64,000 bases of DNA, taken from positions 113,245 to 177,244 of the forward strand of contig QANZ01047738.1 of NCBI GenBank assembly GCA_003254925.1. The letters are read 5' to 3'. The position numbers and the translations under genes were made by a program. This document shows, in pieces, positions 24,010 to 35,781 of this stretch (position 1 is the stretch's first letter; each line of letters opens with the position of its first letter). The notes under the pieces are model-generated. The model saw nothing but the letters and a program-made list of their open reading frames with translations, searched no databases and was not told the origin of the DNA. Origin of the DNA: Chamaecrista fasciculata (taxonomy: Eukaryota > Streptophyta > Magnoliopsida > Fabales > Fabaceae).

Positions 24010-26150
24010 ATGATATACGTATAAATGATTTTAATCCAAGTTACAATTCATAAAAAAAAATAGTATAACCTTAAAATGAATGTTGGACAGCTTTCCAACC
24101 TTGTTTTTTAATGTACGAGACATCAATTCATTATATTTTGATCTTGCCATTAGCCAGAAAACAGCAAACTATCTCATTGATCCATAGTTTCTAAAAAAAT
24201 ACCACCTTGTGTCTCTTGAAAATAATCCATCCCCATTAACATCAACCACTTTTTTTTAAAAAAGGAAAGGGGCTTATAATAATAAAACCAAAGATCTGGT
24301 ACAGAGTTCAAATACAAAAATATCGAGTCATCCAACCCGTAACACGGGATCAAATATGTAATTTAAGCAAAAAATATGAGACAAAAAATACAAAAAAAAA
24401 AACATAGAATAAAGTTGAGACCTGAACAAAAATAATGAGACTAAAAATACACATTCACCTTTTATCTTTATTATTTGATTGTCGTAAGATTACTACAAAC
24501 CGCCTACTTATTTTGATTATTACAAGATTTTCTTTGTTCATTATTGACCTAATGTTCATTCTCCCATACTTCATCAATAATATATATAGAATAGGGGCTT
24601 TCCGTGCTCTATGGGGCACAGAAATATGTATATAACGTTTGATTTGACATTTGTAGTTATTCAGTGATTAAATAATATATTTCTATTATTTAAGGACTAA
24701 ATCGTTAGAAGTGTGAAAATTAAAAGACTAAATAATAAGTTTTCACTTTCGTACATCTTATATAGTACTTTCTCTCTTCTATTATCTATAAAGTTAGCCA
24801 ATTATCGAGTTTCACATTTTTTTTAATTTTTTTAATTTTTAATTTAATTATTTTTGACCAACTAAAAGCACTCTCAGTCTCTCACACATATAATATAGTA
24901 TAGATAATAAATAATAAATTCCACCTGTTTTCTCTCCCCTCAACAGCTCTGCATCCGCAAACCGTCGTCAATCACTAAAGAGAGTAAATCCAAAATTCTT
25001 TCTTCTCATTATCACTATTTTACATATTAGATATAGTTATTTTTTTTCATTAGAAGATATCTTTACTTCGTACTGTTCTCAGTATATAGGAGATATAACT
25101 ATTCTCTGCCTCTTTGAGTGTATGAGAGAAATTACTTCAATTGAGTTTGCATGTTCGACTATGATGAAGATTGTTCGACGACATCCTGTTGATTACCAGT
25201 TGGTGATCGTTTATGCTCTTAGCATATATTTTTACCTTGCAGCATTTTGGCTGACGAAGAAAGTTTCTCGGAGGATGTGCATCATTTGTTGGGTCTCTGT
25301 GCCCCCATCATCTTTTCTTGGTTGCTTGATTTTTACCTAGTTAACTTCTTCGAAAATCTCAGACTCTTCAGATGTGGGATGATTGTCTTCTGGTTTATTT
25401 GGCAAAAAAAAAAAAAAAGATTAGAGTCTAGTTATTAATTTTGTTTATTATTGAGAAAAATTATATAGGAAAAAAGCTAAAATCTCGAAAGAAGCTAATT
25501 CAAAGGCGGACAAAATTTTCATATTTGGATAACCAACAAGTGCATGTAGTGATTGACAAGTTATATCTTAGGTAAGAAGATCTAGATTCGATCCCTAAAG
25601 TCAACATTATTGAGAGGACTCTAACTGTTTTGCTATTGAGGCACAAATGAAATTAGTTTTCGTTTAGAATAGGGGTGCACACGGGCTGGACCGGGTCCAA
25701 CCGGGCCATTTTTTAAAAAGATATTTAAAATATTTATATGTATATTATATAATTTAATCTTGTTTATATTAATAAATACTTAATTAAACATTAATTTAAT
25801 GATATTTATATTAATAAAATAATTCAATATGATTTTTTTATTATTAAAGTATCAATTTAATTAAAATTAAAATTATATTATATGTATTTTTTATTGATTA
25901 ATCAATAAAAAATAATATTACATATACATATTATTTATTTTGTATATTAAAAAACTAATTAGTTATAAGAAATATATGTATTGGCGAATTTGGATACAAG
26001 TTCACGATTGGGTCATGACTCATGCGTCAGGGCTTGGTGGATTGGCGAATTTAACGGTGATGAAGGCGAGATTAGGATTGGGATTTACAAGACAGGCCCT
26101 ACAAAATTGGTATAATTGCGCGCGTGCCAAATACACTAGAAGAAGAAGGG
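24010..26150. other. intergenic DNA with repeat fragments
   Basis: A Helitron-like terminus lies near 24591 (see that entry). Positions about 25540-25660 contain gtgcatgtagtgattgacaa and gatctagattcgatccctaa, spaced like A and B boxes, suggesting a SINE fragment without clear duplications. At 25671 aggggtgcacacggg resembles the end of the element at 47815. An open frame at 25122-25340 has no recognised domain. No gene is called. Confidence 0.4.
24591..24640 (-). mobile_element. Helitron-like 3' terminus (degenerate)
   Basis: On the minus strand a short hairpin (gtgccccatagagcac) lies about 10 bp before the end, in the same arrangement as the copies at 63384 and 63571. The terminal CTAG is altered to a CTAT-like end. 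Downstream sequence (gaaatatgtatataac) also resembles those copies. Evidence is limited to this end. Confidence 0.4.
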
Positions 26151-26154
26151 ATTT

Positions 26155-26216
26155 GCGTGGGGCCCACATTCAATTAAAATTTAATTATTGAAGGGTTTTT
26201 GGCGGTTAGGGTTTAG
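26155..26216 (+). promoter_or_regulatory. site II and telo-box promoter of the DYAD-like gene
   Basis: A site II-type element (tggggcccaca, about 26158-26168) and a telo-box (ttagggtttag, 26206-26216) lie together just upstream of a pyrimidine-rich leader. In plants this pair is typical of promoters of genes active in dividing cells. Transcription probably begins at about 26200-26230, with a first non-coding exon to 26409, which is inference. Confidence 0.55.
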
Positions 26217-26409
26217 TCTTGTGTTGTGTTCTTCTGTATGCGTTTCTTAGTTCCTTTCCTTTTCAACGTTTCGTTTTTCGTCTTTCTTCACAATTTCGGT
26301 CTCACTCACTCACTCACTCACTCACTGCTTTTTCTTCTGCTCTCTGTCGGCCACTCCATTACTCAATCTCACGCCGCTGCATCGTTTCGCTGATGCACCC
26401 ATTCCTACG

Positions 26410-28265
26410 GTAATTCCTTCTCTTTTTTCTCTTTACATTCCCGTAATTATTCGTCTTCCCTACATTCCTTAGGTTTTATCAACTTTCTAGCTCCCGCATT
26501 GCTTGCTTGCTTGATGATTGCTGCTTAGATTCACGACTGCGGGTGTTTTCATATCTCTAGATATTCAACATTCTTTATGTGTTTTCAATTTTGTTCGTTT
26601 GGGGTTGGATATGGTTTTGGCTGTGTGTGTATATATATATATATATTTTGGGGACTTGCCTTTTTTGCTTCTGATACCAATCTGCTGTGCTTCGGTTTTA
26701 ACCTTATTTCTCTTGCAAGTGTCTGGGTTGCATTTCACTGCTTGATTGTGGAGAAGACCGCATTAGTAACTAGTAGTAGAATTTGGTGGTAGTTCTCTAG
26801 CCTTTTGTTTTTCTTAAAAGAATAGTTGGAGAGGCCGTTTTAGGCACCCTTGTTTTTCCAGAAAAACTTAGTGGTTGCTACAAGGTTTCCCTCTGAGGGA
26901 GTTCTTTTATAAATAAAATTATGTTGTCGTGTACCTCATCACATGTATCCAGTCAATGTGTGTATCCGGGTTGTCTTGTTTGTTATGAACATGGTTTTTG
27001 GTGGTTTAGTGCTTTGAACTTCGGTACTCTCACTCTTTTTATACCTTGCCATATAGCTGGGTATGGCTCGATTAGACTTTGTTGTTCTTGGGCTACGACA
27101 GCTGAATCATATGTATGATATATTTCGATATCTTTCTCACACTCCCTTCTCTCTCTTTCCTTATTTGGCACTTACACACATACCCACTGTCACTTGAAAT
27201 ATTTTGATTCTATTGAGAATCTGTGTTAAAAATTTCTAATTTTCGTGGTTCTTGATAGTTGATTTTTTTTTTTGTGTGGACCCTATGAAGCAAAAAGGCA
27301 AGACAAGTAGAGAAGGCTGCAATCACTGTTTGTTGTCAATTTGTATAGGATTATTATTCTTATTACATGTAGCCTGATGGCAACTACATCTCCTTTTGAA
27401 AATGCAGTTATTGGTTATGTGTAGTTCTGTGTCCTCACCCTTCCTCCTCCTCCTCTGCCCCCTCCAAAAAGATGTATCTTCTTTTTCATCAACTTAATTG
27501 TGTCAACAGTACCTATTAGACCCTAATTACATAATACATCAAATAATGTCACACTATGTTTAGTTTCGTTCCACCCATTCATCATGTCTTGGAGAACTTG
27601 ATGACCCAAATTATAACCATCCTGCATGGAGAGTTCATTAGGGAGTATTGCTTAGAGAATTTTTTCCCTTCAGTTTAGAATAACCACTGAATTTCTTTCC
27701 AATTTTGTATTGCTTTCCACTTTTGAATAGTTTGCCAAATGATAACCATCCTGCAAAGGACTCTTTATTTTTTTTTTTTTGNNNNNNNNNNNNNNNNNNN
27801 NNNNNNNNNNNNNNNNNNNNNNNNNNNNNNNNNNNNNNNNNNNNNNNNNNNNNNNNNNNNNNNNNNNNNNNNNGGGGTGGGGTGGGGTGGGGTGTCCCTT
27901 GTGGATCTTCACAACGATTTGAAGGCTCTCTGAGATAGTCTTGGTTCTACTCTTTTGTATTGTTTTATGCATTTTGGTTCTACTGTTGATATATTTAAAC
28001 TCCTAAATGATTGTCATGTCGCAGAATACGGGATTCTCATAATTAGGGATATATGATTCGTTAATGTCATTATTCAGTGAATTTGTACTACCTATCTATT
28101 TTAACACGCTACCAATGTCATGAGCTGGCCCGTTATCTACCATCTGCCTTGAGGCCACTTTTTTCTTTCGGTATATAATTGGCATTGTGAGCCTACTTGA
28201 ACATGTAGGCCATTTCTTTTAAATTGTCAAGCTTATAGGTGAATGTTTATGCTCTGTTTATGCAG
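26410..28265 (+). other. long 5' UTR intron of the DYAD-like gene (inferred)
   Basis: The putative leader exon ends ...attcctacg|gtaattcc and the next exon would start after tttatgcag at 28265, giving a non-coding leader spliced ahead of the ATG at 28373. The intron contains the 92-N gap (27782-27873), a poly-T run before it and a G-quadruplex-type repeat after it. Open frames inside are short and without domains. Transcript data would be needed to confirm the splice. Confidence 0.45.
27782..27873. other. assembly gap (92 Ns)
   Basis: The gap is bounded by a T homopolymer on the left and four GGGG tracts separated by single Ts on the right (27874-27892). Both features impede sequencing, so the true size is unknown. 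Confidence 0.99.
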
Positions 28266-28372
28266 CATTGCAGCTTACTGCACTCAAGATCTGTTTGCAT
28301 TTGGGGACTGTAAATTTGTGAGGGACTAACAGAGCATTTGGGTTAGTGAATTTTTGTTAAAGAGGTGCAGGG

Positions 28373-30087
28373 ATGGAAAATTGGGGTGTTCATCGTCGAG
28401 TTACTTACATTGCCCAGCCTGTGGAAAACAAAAATCAGCTCTTATCTGGCATCCCTAAAGAAGAAGATGAAGATTTACAAGATCAAGATGAAGATTCTCT
28501 TAAAACTGAAACTTTATTTTTACCAGAATTTAAGAAAAGAAAGCGACGTAGCCGTAGTCAGCTTAGAGAGATGAAGGCGGAGGTAAGTGAGAACCAGACA
28601 CAAACTAGTAGCAAGCCAAAGACAAAAAAGGGTGACTGTAGAGACCGATGGTCAACTGAGAGGTAAAGAATATATGTGAAGTTCTTTCTGTTGTTGCAGT
28701 CTCTTCCTTAATTTTGTATAATAAGGCAATAATTTAATGTAGGTATCAGCTGGCTGAGACAAGAATGTGGGAGGTCTTAAAGGCTAAAGGTGCAACGTTT
28801 GCTAACCCAATCTCTCGACCTGCACTACGAGCGGCTGCCCGTAAATACATAGGTGATACTGGACTATTGGACCACTTATTGAAGCACATTGACGGTAAAG
28901 TGACACCTGGAGGTGATGAGCGATTTAGACGGTGGTTTAACCCTATAGGAACAATGCAGTACTGGTTGGAGAGTGCTAACCTAGCTAAGATTCGCGAGGA
29001 TGCTGGGGTGGACGACCCCTACTGGACTCCACAATCTCCAGTTAAGCCAGGCAGTCCCCTGCAGAATTCTGATTCTTCTGAACTGAAACTGCTTCAAACA
29101 GAAATGGACAAACTGAAGAAGTATTGAAGCTGGAAACTTGTATTTCAAAATAATATTGTAGGCTTACTACTATATATATTCATATTATGTACTGTTTTTA
29201 TGCATGGCAGAGATATGCAGGAGCTCATATACAAGAACCAAGGGAAAAATGAAATTAACGTGATGGAGGTGAATGCTAACTTATTAAGTGTAGACTGGTT
29301 GATTGATTTAATTATTCAGCTGACGGTAGTTTCTAAAATTACTTGATGATATGTCATGTTGATTCTCACTGGCAGGAGACACATAAGGAATTAGTGAAGT
29401 GGAAAGCAATGACTGAGCAGCGCCTCACTTGGATTATGACTTCCTTAAAGGGTGTACAGGTACCTTAATACTCTCCACTACCTTTTCATGCTTAATTATT
29501 GTTATGACAAAAATGTTGTTTTTGTTGGTTAATTTGCCCACCCATTACTTTGACAGGGCATGTATGGGGAAATGGTAATTTGGAAAAGTAAAATTGAGCA
29601 GCAGCTTGGGGAAATAACAAGTAAATTGAGTGACCTACAAGCATCAAAGGAACAAACTGCTTTCAATCCTCCTTCAGAAAGATGGCAAGATTGGCTAGAA
29701 AGCACCAATTTAGACAATATTCAAGGAGATGAACTTGCACCTTGGTTTGGGAGCACCGATCTGCTTAATGTTCAGCAAGAGGTTGTATTTCAAGATCCTA
29801 ACTCAGTCCTTCCATCTCAGCTTCTCAATGATGAACCCACAAACATGAAGAGGTACTGTGACGTCAAATTTCTCCACCACCGAGCAGAAAGGGATTCTTT
29901 AATACTTCTAGTTTTCCTGATTTGTTTGCCTTTGATAATAGTGATTTTCTGGAGGCTGTGGCTAACAAACAAGAGGAAGATCAGCCTAATGTGACGCCCG
30001 ATTCTTCAATGACTGTTAATTCTAAGTCAGACCTTGAGAACTCTTTGGTGTTGTTTCAGGTGATGTTCATATTGTGAGCATATGAGT

Positions 30088-30124
<37 letters not shown>

Positions 30125-30260
30125 CTCCATATTAATACTCATTTAGTATTTTCTTTCCACTCAGGAGATGTTTATGGAGTTGTTCAAATGGAAAGACAAA
30201 ATGGAGCAGCAACTGATGGAGTTATCAAATTCTGTATATGGAATGCTGGCGACCAAGTAG
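28373..30260 (+). CDS. DYAD/AMEIOTIC1 (SWITCH1)-like protein, 7 coding exons
   Basis: Exons: 28373-28662, 28743-29120, 29211-29268, 29376-29459, 29557-29852, 29912-30059, 30165-30260; 449 aa. The N-terminus is acidic and carries a basic, NLS-like KKRKRRSR (residues about 54-61). Residues about 90-185 match the domain conserved in plant DYAD/SWI1/AM1 proteins, with core stretches ARKYIGDTGLLDHLLKHIDG and GGDERFRRWFNP followed by YWLES. SWI1/AM1 control meiotic entry and sister-chromatid cohesion; this shorter relative lacks an obvious long N-terminal region, so a meiotic role is uncertain and it may be the lesser-known paralogue group. The C-terminal half has three WK-x(3)-EQ(R/Q)L repeats in exons 4, 5 and 7, and a second WLES(T)NL copy. 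Intron 5 is only 59 bp, and intron 6 contains a (ct)n run. Confidence 0.82.
30090..30121. repeat. (CT)n microsatellite in intron 6 of the DYAD-like gene
   Basis: About 16 uninterrupted CT units are readable. The tract is close to the 3' splice site and could act as an extended pyrimidine tract. Confidence 0.9.
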
Positions 30261-32200
30261 CTCAAGTTTTTAAGTAATCTAATTTAGGTTTAGGATTTTA
30301 ACCCATGTGTTTGTGGTACTCTTAGAATGGGAGGGTTAGATATTTGTACAGCATTGACAAGCTGATCTTGAGCACCTTTTCCAACCAAAGTTCTTACTGT
30401 GTTGCAAATTGTTAATATGTTGAACTGACCCATTACAGTGAATTGGTTATGATTCAAGGTTGATCTTTAGGGCTGCTCTGTTAATTGTTAGTGAGTTTGA
30501 CTCAGGTAAGATTTTAAGTTCATTTAAATATAGGTCTTTAGGATAGGCTTTATCCTTAGTTGGTTAACATATTAGTCAGAGTGATCTTAAGAGTTTATGG
30601 ATGTAGTCCGATTTAGGGGACAAGTTGACATATTTATATATAGAATTTCAACAGGATAATATGTCTCATCATGTGGGCGTATCTTTATGGTGAGTTATAT
30701 ATTAAAGCCATATGCACAGGATCTTCTGGTTCATTCTTTGCTGCCATAATTGTGATGCTTAAATTTTACATTTTGAAGGGCCGGTCATGTTTATATTTTT
30801 AAATATCTCCTAGTTTAGTAGTAATTCAAGGGCATTTAATTTCTCTAGCTGATTATGTTACATCGATCAAACAAAAGATAGTCTTGTGATCTCGTTATTT
30901 GTGCAGGGATAGAAATTTAAGAGGTAAATAGTTATTGAGCAAGTATCCTCTATAGTGTATATATAGATGAGATAGACAGGGATTAGATCCTCTAAAGTTT
31001 TTTTTCATGCATTTCTTGTGAGTTAGAGAAAAAATATGAATTTCATGATATAAAAATATATAAGATCTATATTTTTTCTTTCTCTCTCTTATTTTCTCTT
31101 CTTTTATCTCTTCAACTCTACTAGAAATGTAGAGAAAGGAACCCTAGAGGATCCATTTCCAGGTAGACATGGTTAATGCCTTCACTTTTCGAAAATCAAC
31201 GGTATTGTAACTTGTTTATATATAAATATGTGTATATATAGATGAATGAAAGAAGAACAAAATTCGCATGGTAATTGCATTCAGATTGTTCAGCTTGTTT
31301 GTGTCATCACATAAATAAATTTACAAGTTTCCACGTGCATGCTACATCTCACTTGTTTTGCATATTTTTTGGTAGCAAAATATATATACTGTTAAAAAGC
31401 AAAAAAGTTAGGTCGATCATCATTTTAACTTTATTAAGCTTTAAAAATGAGCAAAGCACTAATTTCATCTCTAAATTTTATATTAATTATTAATTTTGTC
31501 TTATTTTTTTTTGCCGTTAATTTCGTTCTTAATATTTTATATTTTGTTTAATTTTATCTTTGATTGACTGTATTTTATTTTCTAATTTGAGTTTAGATTT
31601 GAATTTTTTTTTCTATTTATTTTATATTTCATATAGCTATGTAGATTAATGTAAAGTTTTGAGATGAAATTAGTATTAAAAAAATATATATACACGGTGG
31701 GCTTGGAAATTGTCGCTTGAGATGGCGGCAGGTCTCTGGAGGAGAGGCCTCGTTTTCATCATCATCCTTTGGAGATTCACCTTATAGGTAATTTGAATTT
31801 AGGGGTGTTCAAAATTGAACCAAACCAATTTGACCAAACTATCTAAATATTGGTTTGGTTTGGTTAGTTTAAACATGTTTTTAACCACTTGATTAATAAT
31901 TATTTTAAATTGAAGTGAGCTCAGTTAAAAATTTTGTTCATAATCGCTCAAATCGCTAAAAAAACACCTTTATTTAGAGTTTCTGTAAGGGTGTGATGAT
32001 AAAAAAAAAAAATACTGTAGAGAGGAAGTGGTTCCAGGTCCGGATCCACTAACATTTTTAATTTTTTCTTTAAGATTCATTCTCGTTGTCTAGGTCTACT
32101 TGGGGCAAAACGGCGTCGTCTTACTCAGAAGTCATGAAAATGAGAGAGGAAAGGAAAGTGTTGTGGTTGTTACTTTGTTAGTCCACGTAGGCGGGACAGG
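30261..32200. other. 3' UTR of the DYAD-like gene and intergenic DNA
   Basis: Beyond the probable 3' UTR lie the MITE at 30979-31160 and, from 31801, an 11-bp end (aggggtgttca) identical to the terminus of the element at 47815, marking a truncated relative. The motif aaaacggcgtcgtc occurs at 32107-32120. No coding frame is supported. Confidence 0.5.
30979..31160. mobile_element. small TIR element (MITE), copy 2
   Basis: The right end gaaccctagaggatccattt is the complement of the left end of the copy at 2165, and its own left end (ggattagatcctctaaagtt) is a diverged version. The interior is again agaaagag/ctctttctc-rich. It carries no coding sequence. Confidence 0.6.
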
Positions 32201-32229
32201 GGGTTTGAACGTGTGATGCAAGTTGAACA

Positions 32230-32304
32230 CGTGGCAAGTGGTCATTGGCTACTGTTACGTGGCTCCTAAACCCATTGGTTGAAACAGCTCCAAAGTAGTA
32301 TAAG
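32230..32304 (+). promoter_or_regulatory. calnexin promoter with ER-stress element and TATA box
   Basis: CGTGG-N9-ATTGG at 32230-32248 is the exact reverse complement of the ER stress response element CCAAT-N9-CCACG. A second ATTGG (about 32274) with a nearby CGTGG is a near-match with 11-bp spacing. A TATA-like tataag lies at 32299-32304, about 160 bp before the ATG. In plants ERSE sites bind bZIP (bZIP28-type) plus NF-Y factors during the unfolded protein response, which fits a chaperone gene. Confidence 0.7.
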
Positions 32305-32463
32305 AACAAACCAGAAATTCTCTCACATCTTTAAGAACTAAAACAGTATTTAGATCGTAAAATCGACATTAGAGAGTAGGGTTCTTAGTTTTACGAACCA
32401 CTTTTCTCTCCCACTAACATTTCAGGATTAGGGCTTCACTGTCACACTGACGAAGAAATTGCC

Positions 32464-35400
32464 ATGGGACAACGAAGATCTGTCCCTTTAGGACTCCTTC
32501 CGCTCCTCCTTCTCATTGCTTTTTCTTCCTTTCAGATGCTTCTAGCTTCTGACGATAACGATGATGCGGTAATTCTCCACCTTCCATGATCCTTTTCTTT
32601 CGATCTTTTGTTTGGATCTATAATTTTCCTAATGCTTGATTTGAATTTCGTTTAGATCTTCTACGAGTCATTTGACGAGGATTTCGAAGGCCGTTGGATT
32701 GTATCCCAAAAAGAAGACTACCAAGGTAAACTAGTTTCTCCATTTCTCATTGTCTGAGCAGATCAGTGAAGCTTTCGCGATGGATTTTTTTCCGATTGCC
32801 TGCTTGCTTGCTTGCTAAAACAGTTTGATAAACTCTAAAGCTATGAAATGAGTGTAATTCCCTTTAGTTTTACTTTCTTCTACCGTGCTTCGTTGATATT
32901 GAAAACTTATCCAAAGAGGCTGCGTACTCTAAAATCATTTGTTGCCAATTAATAGAGAGTACAGACTAATGTCTACAAGTTCTGTTACGATCGTTACTGT
33001 GTATATACACTTTGGTTTTAGCTGAACTCTATATCTGGAATACAATATGAATAACATTCATTCCTTTTCCATCTTCTCTCAAATCTGTAAATACTATCCG
33101 CAATTGACTAGTCGCTCAACTTATAGATTCATGTCACCTTAGCTACTGGCGTCCCATTCCAGATTGCACATCCATGATGTTGAGGAAGTTTTCGGCTGCT
33201 GGCTGAATTGGTTGTGCAGATAAACCATTTACGCAATCTAAAAAAATTAAACAAAAATAATAGTGGGATATGTGATGGGAGTGGAGTTGAATGCTTAAAC
33301 TTGTTAAGTATATTTTAAGGGCTAATCTAGACGACTATACGCATGACTGTTCGCTGAACAGACAGACTGCTATCTCAATTATTAGTGCGCACTTCATATT
33401 ACCAAACTGTCAATCATGAATCATGAAAAATTGTCCAGCTGTTGATTGCTATGCCTCTTCACAGAACAGAATGTGGCTTTTTGATAATATTAATTATCCA
33501 TACCCTTATTAGATGGAATTTTAGTATATGACGACAATGTTATTGAATTCCTTCTTTCATGGCAGCCCTTCATTTTCTCCCCTGCTAGTGGAGTGCATTT
33601 TGAAGATGTCAGATGTGCCTTTGCTTGATTTATTGTTTTTCTTGTGCTGAAGCAATTGAGTGAAATATATTGATACCTTGCTTTGTCTATATTGGAAAGT
33701 TGTCTTGATATGTAATTTGGGTTTTAGGTGTTTGGAAGCATGCCAAGAGCGAGGGTCATGAAGACTATGGACTTCTTGTCAGTGAGCCAGCAAGGAAGTA
33801 CGCAATAGTAAAGGAACTTGATGAGCCTGTTAGTCTTAAGGATGGAACAGTTGTCCTGCAGTTTGAGACTCGACTCCAGAATGGCCTTGAATGCGGTGGT
33901 GCATATTTGAAGTATCTTCGACCCCAGGAGGCTGGATGGAAATCCAAGGAATTTGACAATGAATCTCCATACTCTATCATGTTTGGTCCTGACAAGTGTG
34001 GGGCGACAAACAAGGTGCACTTCATTTTCAAGCATAAGAATCCTAAGAGTGGAGAGTACGTAGAACACCATCTGAAGTATCCCCCCTCTGTCCCATCTGA
34101 TAAACTATCTCATGTATACACGGCTGTTTTGAAGAGTGACAATGAGTTGCAAATTTTGATTGATGGGGAGGAGAAGAAAAAGGCGAATGTTTTATCCGCT
34201 GAGGATTTTGATCCTCCACTTATCCCTCCTAAGACAATCCCTGATCCTGATGATAAGAAACCTGAGGACTGGGATGAGAGAGCCAAAATTCCTGACCCAA
34301 ATGCTGTAAAGCCAGATGACTGGGATGAGGATGCACCAATGGAAATTGAAGATGAAGAAGCTGAGAAGCCGGAAGGATGGTTAGATGATGAGCCTGAGGA
34401 GATAGATGACCCAGAGGCAACAAAACCAGAGGACTGGGATGATGAAGAGGATGGTGAATGGGAAGCCCCAAAAATTGATAACCCAAAGTGCGAAGCAGCC
34501 CCTGGTTGTGGTGAATGGAAAAGGCCAATGAAGAGGAATCCAGCTTATAAGGGAAGATGGCATGCTCCCCAAATTGATAACCCCAATTATAAGGGAATAT
34601 GGAAGCCCCGTGATATTCCAAATCCGGACTATTTTGAACTTGAGAACCCTGATTTTGAACCTATTGCTGCTATTGGCATTGAGATTTGGACAATGCAAGA
34701 CGGTATTCTGTTTGACAATATTTTGATAGCTCAAGATGATAAGATTGCAGAGTCCTACCGGGAGACTACATGGAAGCCCAAGTTTACCATCGAGAAGGAG
34801 AAACAAAAGGCTGAAGAGTTGGCTCCCGATGCAGGTGGTCTTGCAGCCTACCAGGTAACGAATGCAATTGGCAGATTTTGATTTACTGCTCTCTTTGTTT
34901 TTTTTCCTTTACCATTCTCTTTCTTTTCTGCTTATTTACTCCCATTTTCCTTTTCTTTGCTCCTTGTTTCACACTTCCAATTATGCATGGTGTTAAATTT
35001 TAATCCTGCAGAAAAAGGTATTTGAGCTCTTATACAAGATTGCAGACATTCCCTTCCTCAGTGCCTACAAGCTGAAGATATATGTAAGTAACCATATTAG
35101 TATCTTTACATTGGGTGGCCATTACGTTTCTCTTCTTATGGAAAGTGTCCTAAACATATACGGTTCTCCGTAGGATCTCATTGAAAAGGGAGAGAAGCAA
35201 CCAAATCTAACTATTGGAATTCTCGCATCCATTGTGGTCGTCTTCTTGACAATTGTCTTCAAGATCATATTTGGTGGAAAGAAACCTGTGAGTAGAAAAA
35301 CTCCTGTTCTTTTGTTTTTATTCTTTCCTGTTAAAATTTGTGGCTCTTTATGAAGCATAGACACAGAATATTGCCATGTCGGACACACAATGCAACACAT

Positions 35401-35781
35401 GACCATGAGTGTCAAATGTTGTAATTTTTAAAGTTTTCATCAAGATTTATGATATTTATATATATATATATTTATATATATATATATTTATATATATTTA
35501 TATATATATATATATATTTCGTGTTGTGTAATGTAATTCCAAAATTTAATGTTTGTGGCTCATGTTCTTCATATTCCTTTGCCGGAAGTTGTGTTTATGT
35601 TCGTCTCTTGACCATTTGTGTTGATTTGCAGACGAAAGTGAAGAAGACAAACGCACAGGCTATTGAAACTTCCAGTGAGCAAAGCAATGAAGAGAAGGAA
35701 GAGAATAAGGAAGAGAAGAAGGAAGAGAAAGAGGAGACATCAAATGCTGCTCCACGTAGGAGGACAAGGAGAGAGAATTGA
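32464..35781 (+). CDS. CNX1: calnexin (ER lectin chaperone), 6 exons
   Basis: Exons: 32464-32568, 32656-32725, 33728-34854, 35012-35083, 35174-35287, 35632-35781; 545 aa, normal for plant calnexin. Residues 1-29 are a signal peptide (cleavage probably before SDDND). The lumenal globular lectin domain follows, with ECGGAYLK and the [11 protein letters not shown] region. The proline-rich P-domain (about 223-360) has IPDP..KPEDWDE-type motif-1 repeats, then GEWEAP/GRWHAP/GIWKPR motif-2 repeats. A single membrane helix is at about 470-491. The cytosolic tail is Glu/Lys-rich and ends RRRTRREN. The protein retains monoglucosylated glycoproteins for folding in the ER, with Ca2+. Calreticulin is excluded by the membrane anchor and absence of a terminal HDEL. 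The numeral in the symbol is by analogy. Intron 5 has a (ta)n tract (35456-35517). Confidence 0.97.

Noticed and set aside
25122..25438. Short overlapping frames with hydrophobic stretches
   Set aside because: Two frames overlap with no domain or start context; treated as chance or decayed sequence.
34229..34806. Long minus-strand frames opposite calnexin
   Set aside because: Shadow frames of the P-domain repeats on the coding strand.
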